Assembly: GCF_900111605.1 (NCBI RefSeq)
Contig: NZ_FOIA01000004.1
Span: 90,727-154,726, forward strand
Direction: 5' to 3'
Origin: Nitrosomonas marina
GTDB lineage: Bacteria; Pseudomonadota; Gammaproteobacteria; Burkholderiales; Nitrosomonadaceae
DNA: 64,000 nucleotides
Part shown: positions 39,165 through 47,909 of the stretch, piece by piece
Layout of the letters: each line of letters opens with the position of its first letter
Numbering within the stretch: the stretch's first letter is position 1
Notes under the pieces: generated by a model
The model's input: the letters and a program-made list of their open reading frames with translations, nothing else
Database searches by the model: none
What the model was told of the DNA's origin: nothing
Made by a program: the position numbers and the translations under genes

Positions 39165-39634
39165 GTTTTCGGTCCATGTCTCAATTTGTGAAGATGAAAA
39201 ATCAGCGAGCGTCCGTACAGGAGGATTCTGCCGGGATGTTGATGTCAATGTGCTGATTTTCCCGGTAGCGCACACTTGAATCGCGTGCTACCGGGAGAAA
39301 GATTAGAGTATATAATGCATAGTGCGTTCCTATTAGGAGGCGGTCGCCTCTTAAGGAAGGGTGTGACAGAAAGATTTTCAAGTGTAAAATGGTTCAGGTT
39401 TTTCGGCAGATCAGAGCGCGGTGTCCGAAATCTTTTCGAACACCGTTTCACCAAAACAAGCCATCGTTTAAGTATATTGAAAGTGGAACGCGTCACTTGG
39501 CCTTGTCGATAAATCTTTCAGCAACCTGAAGCAGGGCTATAAAATTGCAATCTAACACGGGGTGAATGTTATTCACGTTTTAAAAAAAACCGTTGATTAT
39601 AAAATAAACCGTTGTTTTAAAGGGAGAGTTTTGT
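39165..39634. other. Hairpin-rich intergenic region
   Basis: No convincing gene in 470 bases. It holds several hairpins: CCCGGTAGC (39261-39269) with GCTACCGGG (39287-39295); GAGGCG-GT-CGCCTC near 39338; GGTGT-CCGAAA / TTTCGA-ACACC near 39420-39444. Close to the next gene are the palindrome GTGAAT-GTT-ATTCAC (39562-39576) and two copies of AAACCGTTG (39587, 39606). The first hairpin may end the carbonic anhydrase transcript. Confidence 0.6.
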
Positions 39635-40027
39635 ATGAGTATAGAAAGTGAATTTAAGGCGAAATTCGGAGGGTTCTGGAATTCACTGGTGATATTGTTA
39701 ATCATCATTATTTGTTTACGTTTTTCCAGTCTGGAACTGGCCGAAGAAGATTTGGGCACCCGGGTAATGTGCTCACTGCATTTATTTCTGAGTTGTATTG
39801 GCGCAGGTATTGTGCTGGGTATTTTGCGGATATTTTTGTCCTTCTCAAACGATACCTACACGCGCGCGCCTGCGTCTGCCAATTTTACATCCGGTGTACG
39901 ATACGGCATTGTGGCTGGTGGAGTTTTGATTCTGATTGTAGGCATGCTGCAGCTGGATAATTTCCTGGGGCCGCTGCAACCCGTGGTTGATGCGCTGTTT
40001 GGTAAGTTGTATGCGTTATTTGAATAA
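39635..40027 (+). CDS. Small membrane protein of unknown function
   Basis: 130 residues with three hydrophobic segments: SLVILLIIIICLRF, LHLFLSCIGAGIVLGILRIF and YGIVAGGVLILIVGMLQL. Amphipathic ends, no cysteines of note other than in the membrane, no motif I recognise. Ribosome site AAAGGGAGAG lies upstream of the ATG. A palindrome and paired direct repeats just upstream suggest regulated expression. Confidence 0.7.
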   Translation: MSIESEFKAKFGGFWNSLVILLIIIICLRFSSLELAEEDLGTRVMCSLHLFLSCIGAGIVLGILRIFLSFSNDTYTRAPASANFTSGVRYGIVAGGVLILIVGMLQLDNFLGPLQPVVDALFGKLYALFE

Positions 40028-40072
40028 TCGCAGATTGACAGTTGAATGACATTCTGGGAATGGTCAATCCAA

Positions 40073-40136
40073 GGTAAAAACAGACGACAGAGCAGAATTG
40101 ATACATCATCAATGATTGTTTGAGCCTGTTTTTACC
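40073..40136. repeat. Long hairpin between a membrane protein and hemerythrin genes
   Basis: GGTAAAAACAG (40073-40083) and CTGTTTTTACC (40126-40136) are exact 11-bp inverted repeats; the loop contains a second stem ATTGAT / ATCAAT. It lies between convergent genes, so an end-of-transcript role is likely. Confidence 0.55.
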
Positions 40137-40286
40137 GGTTTGAGTTTGCAGCCATGGAGTTATCTGCAATTGATTAAAAGCTGTCAGGGCTATAATAGCT
40201 GACATGACCATGATGAGTCCTTGTACAGGGTTTTACGATGAACCATGTGGCGACTGGCTGCTCGAGCCTGAGCAACGCTATCTTAT

Positions 40287-40853
40287 TTAGTTCTGTTTGC
40301 TTTTTTCCAGGGCCACAATGTATTTGTAGAGTTGGTCGTATTCTTTTTTGGACGGAGTGGCGAACAACGGATCATTTTGCATTCGGATTTCTTTTTCGAT
40401 CTCGCGCCATTCGTTTTCAGAAAACATGCTGTTCATCAGTGGATAGACATGTTCTATTTCCTTTTCAAGATGCTTTTTTTGTAATTTGACGTAGTCTCTT
40501 GATTGGGTCAGCAGTTCATCAGCAGAAACAATGCAGTCTTCAGCAACGTTGTGGAACAGTTCCTGTACTTTTTTGGTTGCCGAAATGATTTCCTGATGTT
40601 CATTCTGAAGCTGTTCTATGAGCGAGCTTTCTTTGACATTTTTTTTCAACAGCCTGTTGAATATGATGTCTTCGGCAGGATGATGCCATTTGTCAGGGTA
40701 AGTTTGAATATAATCTAATGCACTGAGAATGATGTCCAAGTCAGCACTGCGCTGACTGTCAAAATCATAGCAGTCAATTTCGTGACTGAAACATTCAAGC
40801 AATCTCAGCAAATGAGAATGATCAGTATGCAGCTGGCGTTGAATTCTATGCAT
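40287..40853 (-). CDS. Hemerythrin HHE-domain protein
   Basis: 188 residues, four-helix di-iron or iron-responsive domain. His/Glu ligands fall in HTDHSHLLRLLECFSHE, KWHHPAEDIIF, EHQEI and KKHLEKEIEHVYPLM, the usual HxxxE arrangement. Start 40853 is chosen because GGAGA stands 7 bases upstream and the conserved HRIQRQLHTDHSHL begins there; the frame could extend to 40934. Such proteins sense or store oxygen or nitric oxide; NO tolerance would make sense in an ammonia oxidiser, but this is inference. Confidence 0.9.
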   Translation of the reverse strand: MHRIQRQLHTDHSHLLRLLECFSHEIDCYDFDSQRSADLDIILSALDYIQTYPDKWHHPAEDIIFNRLLKKNVKESSLIEQLQNEHQEIISATKKVQELFHNVAEDCIVSADELLTQSRDYVKLQKKHLEKEIEHVYPLMNSMFSENEWREIEKEIRMQNDPLFATPSKKEYDQLYKYIVALEKSKQN

Positions 40854-41086
40854 AACAATTTCTCCAATAGGTTGCTGTTTTGCGATTGGAAACTGGGACG
40901 CTTTCGACGTGTTTTCGTCTGCTGATGTGTGCAAACAGGGTTTGGGGCCGGGATTGTTGCAATGTTAATTCCTATCACCCTTTCCAGTCCATCCGCTGAC
41001 ATTTTCACATACGTATAATACTATGTGAATGCGCTTTCCAGATATACTTCTTATAAATCAATCCTATTTTTGACAAAATATTTCTA

Positions 41087-41695
41087 GTGAAAGTTTTTGT
41101 GAACGCTCAAATCTTTTTTTGCATATTATTGTTGCTGTTTTTCTGCCAGTCGGCACATGCTATTCAAGGACTCGAGACGCTAGATTCTGAAGATTTACTG
41201 ATCAGTTATACAGAAAGAAGCAAGCTTGCACTGTCTTCTGATCATCATATGAGTATTAATGTTTTTCGAGACGGTCATGTCCTGATAGCTTTACCAGAAG
41301 CAATGAAAGGCGGTGGCTACTATCGAACGATACTGGACCAGGAAAAGATGGATAGTTTATGGAAATTGATGACTGAAGAATCAATCCTGACATTTGATGC
41401 GCGGCATCTCAGGAAAATGCTAACCAGCGAACGGCGATCATTAAAGGAATCGCGTGCAGTTGTGACCAGTGTATCGGATAAGGCGGAAATTCTGATTGAG
41501 TATTATCCAAACCGCTACAAGCATGCCGTTCTGACAGGTGAAAGTGATGATGTTATGCGGCGTATTGCATGGACCGATCTCAGGTGGGATGCTGAACAAT
41601 ATGCGCACATTGAAATCATTCAAATGCTGTCAGAAATACAGCATGCGTTATTGTCGATTCTTGATCGGGGTGATCTGCAGTCTGTACATCCCTGA
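41087..41695 (+). CDS. Exported protein of unknown function
   Basis: 202 residues with a strong signal peptide (FFCILLLLFFCQSAHA, cleavage near AHA-I). The mature protein is mixed alpha/beta with a FRDGHVLIALPEAMKGGGYY segment and a long charged C-terminus. No family recognised. The start is GTG 41087 without a good ribosome site, so the true start could be a few codons away. The matrixin-like gene begins 44 bases later and may be in the same transcript. Confidence 0.65.
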   Translation: MKVFVNAQIFFCILLLLFFCQSAHAIQGLETLDSEDLLISYTERSKLALSSDHHMSINVFRDGHVLIALPEAMKGGGYYRTILDQEKMDSLWKLMTEESILTFDARHLRKMLTSERRSLKESRAVVTSVSDKAEILIEYYPNRYKHAVLTGESDDVMRRIAWTDLRWDAEQYAHIEIIQMLSEIQHALLSILDRGDLQSVHP

Positions 41696-41739
41696 CACAT
41701 TCAGGAAAACACGCGTTTTTGATAAAAGTTTACGATGTC

Positions 41740-43125
41740 ATGCTGAATATTGAGGCGGTTAACAGTTTTTACAGATGGGCATTGGTTTTATTGTTTTTAG
41801 TCCTGCTATTCTGGATTTCAATCGCAGAAGCCGGAGTATTTGAGTTTGTCAGTGATGACGATGAAATCGATATTATTACGCACCCGACAGGGTATACCGG
41901 TATCGGCGGTGAGTTGATCGTGACAGTCGGGATCGCGCCATTGTCGCCACATGCGGACGAGATGGAAATACCGGTACAGAATGTAATCCAAACGTGGAAT
42001 CAGCTTGTACCGACAACCGGAAATATCAAGATAGATGGCAATACTGTTCCACGCCGAATGTTTGATTTCGAATCGGTTGCGCTCCATGAACTGGGGCACT
42101 GTATTGGTCTGGGGCATCCCAATCTTGGCAGTGAGTCAGGACTGACCGGTGAAGAAAAAGACTATACTAAAGCCGTCAGTGGTGACAACGACAGGTTTGA
42201 TTTGGATCGTGGTATGGATGGTATTATCGGCTCGGAGGATGATCTTCGCGGGGATGACATCAATCTTCACTGGTTCAACATGGAGAACAACAATCCTTTT
42301 TTACTGGCCGAAGTAGTTGATAAAACGACTTACAGCCTGGTGCTGGAAGATCTGCCACCAGGGCATCGTTTCGCTGCGAATGGCGATCGTTTTGTGTCAC
42401 TTTTGCTAGGGTACGGCAATACCGAGAGCGTAATGCAGCAAGGTATCCTGCTGGGAGAAGCGCGTCGGTCCCTGGTTGCCGATGATGTCGCAACGCTTCG
42501 CCTTGCGATGAGTGGACTGGACAGACTGGCTGGAACATCAGACGATTACACATTAACCCTGCAATATGCGGGGATGACCGATACCGCTGATATTGTTTTG
42601 AATTTTGACAACAAAACCGCGTTTGCGGCATGCAGCATTACGGGGGTTTTTATTAACGATAAGCACGTGGCAATTCAGCAAGGTCAGATTTCGTTTAATA
42701 CGGGCTATCAATGGTTTTTTAATCCGGTGCTTGATTCGACAATGCAGGAACAACCGGTATTATCCGTTCGAGTCAACGGACAGGCTGAATCCGCTACGCT
42801 GCAAAACGGTGACCGTTTGCTGCTAACCATTGGTCTGAATCCTGGAACAAAAAGTGGGAACCAGGCCGATTACTGGGTGCTTGCAATGACACCACTGGGT
42901 GACTATTGGCTGGATAGTCGATTACAGTTCGTTCGTTCTGATACGCCTGTGCGTGCGCATGGTGGGGCGATGATTGCTTTTTCCGATCTGAAAATCTTCG
43001 AGGGTGTGGCCGGTAACTTGCCCGCGGGTTCATACACGGTTATATTTGCCGTCGATGATAATCGTGACCAGATTTTCGACGAAACATATCAGCACTCTGT
43101 TTCCTTTACAATATTGCCCAGGTAA
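41740..43125 (+). CDS. Matrixin-like zinc metalloprotease, exported
   Basis: About 461 residues. An N-terminal hydrophobic segment (ALVLLFLVLLFWISIAEAG) acts as signal peptide. The zinc motif HELGHCIGLGH at 116-126 has the metzincin HExxHxxGxxH form; about 100 residues before it would be the catalytic-domain strands. The C-terminal 300 residues are beta-rich and of unknown role, probably substrate or surface binding. The ATG 41740 is in frame with a TTG 41719 extension that is less likely. Confidence 0.78.
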   Translation: MLNIEAVNSFYRWALVLLFLVLLFWISIAEAGVFEFVSDDDEIDIITHPTGYTGIGGELIVTVGIAPLSPHADEMEIPVQNVIQTWNQLVPTTGNIKIDGNTVPRRMFDFESVALHELGHCIGLGHPNLGSESGLTGEEKDYTKAVSGDNDRFDLDRGMDGIIGSEDDLRGDDINLHWFNMENNNPFLLAEVVDKTTYSLVLEDLPPGHRFAANGDRFVSLLLGYGNTESVMQQGILLGEARRSLVADDVATLRLAMSGLDRLAGTSDDYTLTLQYAGMTDTADIVLNFDNKTAFAACSITGVFINDKHVAIQQGQISFNTGYQWFFNPVLDSTMQEQPVLSVRVNGQAESATLQNGDRLLLTIGLNPGTKSGNQADYWVLAMTPLGDYWLDSRLQFVRSDTPVRAHGGAMIAFSDLKIFEGVAGNLPAGSYTVIFAVDDNRDQIFDETYQHSVSFTILPR

Positions 43126-43288
43126 TATTAAGACGGATTGTTTGCAGGAACAAAGAAATTGCATGTTATTATTAATGACTTACCTATGAATATAGGATTA
43201 AGTACGCTGCATTGATTTTATGTATGTTGAACCGAAGTGTTTCATTAAAAAAAGGAATAACGAATAACAATTTTTTGAGGATATTGAT

Positions 43289-43747
43289 ATGCTTTGTCCA
43301 AATTGTGGAGCACAAAACAGTGAACAGGCCGATTATTGTACGCAATGCGCCGCGCCATTGAAAACTGAAGCCGTACATTCAGCCCAGGTGCAGGACAATG
43401 ATGCAACAAGAGCAACATCTCAGAGTGCAGATCATGACGATACAGTTGCTTCAACAGTGAGATCACAGGATTATTCGTCAAGAGAAAATGGTGCGGGTGA
43501 GCCGCTGAAACCACGCATTACCAACCTGGATTTTCAGTCTGATAAAGCGGCAAGTGAGAAACCCGTTGTTTCTCCAGGGTTGAATATCGGCATTTTTATT
43601 GGCACGCTGATACTTCCAATTATAGGAATCGCAATGGGTTTTACGTACATGAGAAAAGCGCATCCGGATGCAAAGCGGGCAGGTAAGAACTGGCTGATCT
43701 TTGGTCTTGTTATGATGTTAATCAATATTGCTGTTATTTACTTTTGA
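43289..43747 (+). CDS. Zinc-ribbon membrane protein
   Basis: 152 residues. The N-terminus is a zinc ribbon, C3-x2-C6 and C17-x2-C20 (MLCPNCGAQNSEQADYCTQC), then a polar, disordered linker of about 75 residues, then two hydrophobic segments near the end (IGIFIGTLILPIIGIAMGF and LIFGLVMMLINIAVIYF). This architecture is common but without defined function. Ribosome site TTGAGGA upstream of the ATG. Confidence 0.8.
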   Translation: MLCPNCGAQNSEQADYCTQCAAPLKTEAVHSAQVQDNDATRATSQSADHDDTVASTVRSQDYSSRENGAGEPLKPRITNLDFQSDKAASEKPVVSPGLNIGIFIGTLILPIIGIAMGFTYMRKAHPDAKRAGKNWLIFGLVMMLINIAVIYF

Positions 43748-44400
43748 CTGACTTAAGATTCAGTGTCAATGTGGCCTGTATTTGATTCAATATCCCCGTT
43801 TGGCGATCATAACATTGGCATGTCCGGGTTAAGTTATAGCGCTTGTGCCGTTGTTGATTTTCGATTTTACAGGGTTGTTTGCGTCTGGATCTTTTAATCT
43901 GTTCAGTTTGTCGTCTTCCAGTTTTTTGTATTGCCTGAAAGCCGAGCTAATTAAACCGAGGTAAGTTTGAAAAGCTTTTGGCGGAACTGTTAATAAAGTT
44001 AAACAATTCAGGTGTAGTTGCCGGTCATTCTGGCCATGGCCATCGGACGGCAGCACACGAGAAGGCCTGTTGGCAGCGGTATCGGGAAAGTCTGCCAGGA
44101 AAGCTCATTGTGTCGCTGTCTTTGGATGATAAACAGGAAGTATGGCTATAATTGAGGGAGTAATGCATGGGTCCTGACAAGAACACCCCCGTCGACTTTG
44201 TTCTTTCCCTGTTTCCTGCTAAACAGGATCTGCATGTATCTGAATTTTGAAATGACATTATAGTCATTTGAAATGTGAATGCCTGAGTTAAAAAAAGATA
44301 ACCATTTAACGCAAGTAAAAATACACACTATTTTTAGTGTATAGAGATAGAGTGATCATTTTCACCCTGCCCTGTTGCGACACCCGAATCAAAGTTACAG
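43748..44400. other. Gene-free region with several hairpins
   Basis: I support no gene here. Minus-strand frames of 75-80 codons (for example 43829-44056) show no family, ribosome site or signal. The part 44180-44270 has three small hairpins: AAGAACA / TGTTCTT, CCTGTTT-CCTGCT-AAACAGG (44208-44227) and AAATGAC-ATTATA-GTCATTT. An MFS promoter must lie in the last 100 bases. Confidence 0.5.
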
Positions 44401-45714
44401 ATGCCTGAAACAAGTAAAACGCCTCTAATACCAAATCCATCAGCAACAACCCTTGAACACGGGGGTGGTTCTGAAATCGTTGATTGTGGTGCAGTACCCG
44501 ATACTGAGACAATTAATGAATGGCCGGTTTTACTGGTGCTGGCCGCTGTACAGTTTGTGCATATTCTCGATTTTATGATGATAATGCCACTCGGACCGGC
44601 TTTTTTTAGATTGTTTGAGATTACGCCAAAACAATTTGGCTTGCTGGTTACGGTCTATACCTTCAGTGCAGCGGTGTGCAGTTTTTTAGTCGCGTTTATT
44701 GTTGATCGTTTTGATCGAAAACATGCACTGATTGTTCTCTGCTCGGGCTTTATGCTGGCCATGCTGCTGTGCGCTGCGTCTGTCAATTATCAGATGTTGC
44801 TGTACAGCCGGGCGATAGCCGGTATGTTTGGGGGATTGATGAGCGCAACTGTTTTTTCTATTATTGCCGATCTGATCCCGGAATGGCGCCGTGGCAAGGC
44901 GACGGGTACCGTTATGTCATCTTTTTCATTTGTGGCGGTTGCCGGTATGCCGGCCTGTTTATTTCTTGTTGGTTTGCTGAGTTGGCGCGCACCTTTTATT
45001 GTGTTGGCCATTTTAAGTTTCATCATTATTTTTACCGCAAACCGTTTGCTGCCGCCGGTAAAAACACATATTCATCAGGCCAATCAACATGGTCCTGCAG
45101 GGCAGCTAAAAAATATTTTTATGAACCGGAATCATATTTTTGCTTTTCTGCTGATCGGCATGCTGATGTTTTCGGCATATCTGGTTATACCGTTTATCAG
45201 CACATACATGGTGACCAATGTCGGTATGCATGTAAGCGAATTGCCGTATTTGTATTTTTTTGGTGGGTTATTCAGTTTCTTTACAGCGAATCTGTTCGGA
45301 CGGTTTACAGATCGTTACGGCAGGCGGGTGATGTTTGGCGTGCTGGCTATGCTGTCGCTCGTACCGGTATTATGGATTACGCACATTTCAGAAGCGCCTT
45401 TATTTATGGCGCTGACGGCGTCAACACTGTTCATGATACTGGTGACGGGCAGGATTATTCCACTAATGGCGCTGGTTACTACTGCTGTCAGGCCGCATTT
45501 GCGAGGCAGTTTTATGACTTTCCATATGTCGATACAACAATTGTCGGCAGGACTGGGTTCGTTGCTGGCGGGATCCATGATGGTGATGACCGCGCATGGA
45601 AAAATGCTGCATTACGATACCGTTGGCACCCTTGCCGCATTTATTACTGTGATTGGTATTTTGCTGGTAACGCAGGTGAGATCGGTTGAAGAAATCGACG
45701 CGAAATTGCAATGA
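44401..45714 (+). CDS. Major facilitator superfamily transporter (multidrug/arabinose-efflux type)
   Basis: 437 residues, about twelve membrane segments after a polar N-terminal tail of 40 residues. The DHA1 signature is visible: DRFDRKHALIVLCSGF loop, RAIAGMFGGLMSATVFSIIADLIPEWRRGKATGTVMSSFS in segment 5, and GRFTDRYGRRVMFG between 8 and 9. The transported substrate is unknown. The stop overlaps the following DUF3025 gene (ATGATGA), so they are cotranscribed. Confidence 0.9.
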   Translation: MPETSKTPLIPNPSATTLEHGGGSEIVDCGAVPDTETINEWPVLLVLAAVQFVHILDFMMIMPLGPAFFRLFEITPKQFGLLVTVYTFSAAVCSFLVAFIVDRFDRKHALIVLCSGFMLAMLLCAASVNYQMLLYSRAIAGMFGGLMSATVFSIIADLIPEWRRGKATGTVMSSFSFVAVAGMPACLFLVGLLSWRAPFIVLAILSFIIIFTANRLLPPVKTHIHQANQHGPAGQLKNIFMNRNHIFAFLLIGMLMFSAYLVIPFISTYMVTNVGMHVSELPYLYFFGGLFSFFTANLFGRFTDRYGRRVMFGVLAMLSLVPVLWITHISEAPLFMALTASTLFMILVTGRIIPLMALVTTAVRPHLRGSFMTFHMSIQQLSAGLGSLLAGSMMVMTAHGKMLHYDTVGTLAAFITVIGILLVTQVRSVEEIDAKLQ

Positions 45715-46565
45715 TGACATGGAATTCAAATTTTTATAACGCTTCTCCGATTTTTGAACCCCTGACGCCGCTGGCTAAAAATTTTCAAGACTGCTGCGAC
45801 TGGCCATCGCACCAGCAGCTTGGGTTTTTATTGAGAGAAACCGGAATTCGTGTTGAAGCAGGCTCCGGTCTGCCGATACAATTTGTTCCACAAAAAACTT
45901 CAAATAATAAAGATCCTAAACAACATTATGAGTCCAGGATTTTTCTGACTGGTAAAGTTTCTACACGGCAGGAAAACTGGCATGATTTTTTTAATGCGCT
46001 GGTTTGGATAACGTTTCCACGTGCTAAGGCAGCGCTCAACCGGATTCATTATCAAGAACTGATGCATGCGCCGCAGACAAATGTTGAGAAGCGTGGTCCA
46101 TTGCGAGATGCGGCAACGCTTTTTGATGAATCGGGTGTTGTAGTTTTAGGCAGCCGGCCTGTGTTAATCGAATTACTAAAGCAGCATGAATGGAAGAAGG
46201 TGTTCTGGCAACGAAGATCAACTGTACTGTCATCAATGCGATTTATTGTGTTCGGTCACGCATTATTTGAAAAAGCATTGAGACCGTATGTCGGCTTGAC
46301 CGGTAAAGGCCTCTTTATTCGGGTTGACGACATGTTTTTGCGTCAATCACTGTCAACGCAATTGCGGACGATTGATTCGTGGCTGGCTGATATTTTGTCG
46401 TGCCGGTCGTTTTCCAGTGCCGACTTATCGGCTATTCCGATACTGGGTTACCCGGGTTGGTCAAGAGACAATATGACAGAAGATTACTACGAAAACCGGC
46501 AGTATTTTCGTCCATTGAGGCGACGAGAAAATCCGGTAAACAGTCTTCATGTCAATCGTGAATGA
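45711..46565 (+). CDS. DUF3025 domain protein
   Basis: 284 residues. The family core ENWHDFFNALVWITFPRAKAALNRIHYQEL near 85-115, HALFEKALRPYVGLTGKG and PILGYPGWSRDN are present. The function of DUF3025 is unknown. Adjacent ATGs at 45711 and 45714 overlap the end of the MFS gene. It is common in betaproteobacteria. Confidence 0.87.
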   Translation: MMTWNSNFYNASPIFEPLTPLAKNFQDCCDWPSHQQLGFLLRETGIRVEAGSGLPIQFVPQKTSNNKDPKQHYESRIFLTGKVSTRQENWHDFFNALVWITFPRAKAALNRIHYQELMHAPQTNVEKRGPLRDAATLFDESGVVVLGSRPVLIELLKQHEWKKVFWQRRSTVLSSMRFIVFGHALFEKALRPYVGLTGKGLFIRVDDMFLRQSLSTQLRTIDSWLADILSCRSFSSADLSAIPILGYPGWSRDNMTEDYYENRQYFRPLRRRENPVNSLHVNRE

Positions 46566-46798
46566 TTGACAGATAATTGATTTAACTTAATGTGAATTAT
46601 ATGGTAGGGTCAGCTATTGAAAATTGTCGAGATTGCCTATCAGGCGAAAAATGCAAAAAATCAAATGATGTGTTATAGGAGAATTTCTGACTTTTTTTCT
46701 TGTATCGTAACAATTGCTCAAATGTTTTTCTGTGATCGGAGAGTGGTAGTTACTTTTATAAAGCCAGGCTGCTGTATTGTTATTCCGGGGATAAAATT

Positions 46799-47899
46799 TT
46801 GAACAAGCCGGTACTGAGTGTCGGGCTGGTTGGCCCACTGCCGCCGCCATACGGCGGTATGGCGAATCAGACACGCCAATTGACAAACCTTTTGCAGCAG
46901 GAAGGTGTCCAAGTGGTATTGGTCCAGGTAAACGCGCCCTACCATTTTGCCTGGGTGGGTAAGATACGCGGTATTAGAGCGCTTTTCAGGTTAATACCAT
47001 ATTTGCTCCGGCTTTGGCGAGTTGCCGGACAGGTTCAATTGTTTCATATCATGGCCAATTCCGGCTGGGCATGGCATCTCTTTGCAGTACCTGCTATTTG
47101 GATTGCACGGTTCAGGAGTACGCCCGTGGTAGTGAATTACCGAGGCGGTGAAGCAGAGGTTTTTTTTAAAAAATCATTCCGCTGGATCAGACCCAGCCTC
47201 AACAGAACAGATGCCATCATTGTACCGTCAGGTTTTCTTGAAGCGGTATTCAGTCGATACGGATATACGGCCGGAATTGTTCCCAATATTATTGATCTAA
47301 GTCGTTTCCAAACAAGATCATCGGCATATAAGGCAGATCGTGCCGATTCACCGCATATAGTAGTCACACGCAATCTGGAAGCGATTTATGATAATGCCAC
47401 AGCCATTCGGGCGTTTTATATCATCAAGCAGTCAATTCCAGCGGCGCGACTGACTGTTGCCGGAGAAGGACCGGAGAAAGCGATGCTAAAGACGCTGGTA
47501 GCCGATTTGTGCTTGCAGGATTCGGTAAGTTTTACCGGTCGGATCAGCAACGACGCGATTGCAACGCTGTACCAAGATGCAGATCTGATGATCAATGCCA
47601 GTCTTGTCGATAATATGCCGATCTCGATACTGGAAGCCCTTGCCAGTGGCGTACCGGTCGTTAGTACCGATGCCGGTGGTATTCCATACCTTGTTGAGCA
47701 TTATAAAACCGCGCTGCTGGTGCCGATGAAAGATCCTGGGGCTATGGCCGATGCAATGCTACAGATTTTGAAAAACCCTGAGCTGGCTGATAGTCTGAGA
47801 AACAGCGGTCTGGATTTACTGGAACGCTATACCTGGAATTCAGTCAAGCTGCGTTTGTTTGGCATATATCAGCAAGTACTAAAGCATGAACGACACTGA
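46799..47899 (+). CDS. Glycosyltransferase family 4
   Basis: GT-B fold, 366 residues. VGLVGPLPPPYGGMANQTRQL is the N-terminal Gly-rich loop; the C-terminal nucleotide-sugar site reads VAGEGPEKAML, DADLMINASLVDNMPISILEALASG and PVVSTDAGGIPYLV, with the usual ExxxxG position. The start is TTG 46799 with GGGG about 10 bases upstream and no better in-frame ATG. It overlaps the CapK-like gene, a pairing seen in capsule or exopolysaccharide loci. Donor and acceptor sugars are unknown. Confidence 0.9.
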   Translation: MNKPVLSVGLVGPLPPPYGGMANQTRQLTNLLQQEGVQVVLVQVNAPYHFAWVGKIRGIRALFRLIPYLLRLWRVAGQVQLFHIMANSGWAWHLFAVPAIWIARFRSTPVVVNYRGGEAEVFFKKSFRWIRPSLNRTDAIIVPSGFLEAVFSRYGYTAGIVPNIIDLSRFQTRSSAYKADRADSPHIVVTRNLEAIYDNATAIRAFYIIKQSIPAARLTVAGEGPEKAMLKTLVADLCLQDSVSFTGRISNDAIATLYQDADLMINASLVDNMPISILEALASGVPVVSTDAGGIPYLVEHYKTALLVPMKDPGAMADAMLQILKNPELADSLRNSGLDLLERYTWNSVKLRLFGIYQQVLKHERH

Positions 47900-47909
47900 T
47901 GGAGCACCT

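Noticed and set aside
43829..44056. 75-codon minus-strand frame before the MFS gene
   Set aside because: Moderately protein-like, but GTG start without ribosome site and no recognised family.
44769..45689. 306-codon plus-strand frame inside the MFS transporter gene
   Set aside because: It is a shifted frame of the transporter with Tyr/Cys/Arg-rich composition and no recognisable domain.
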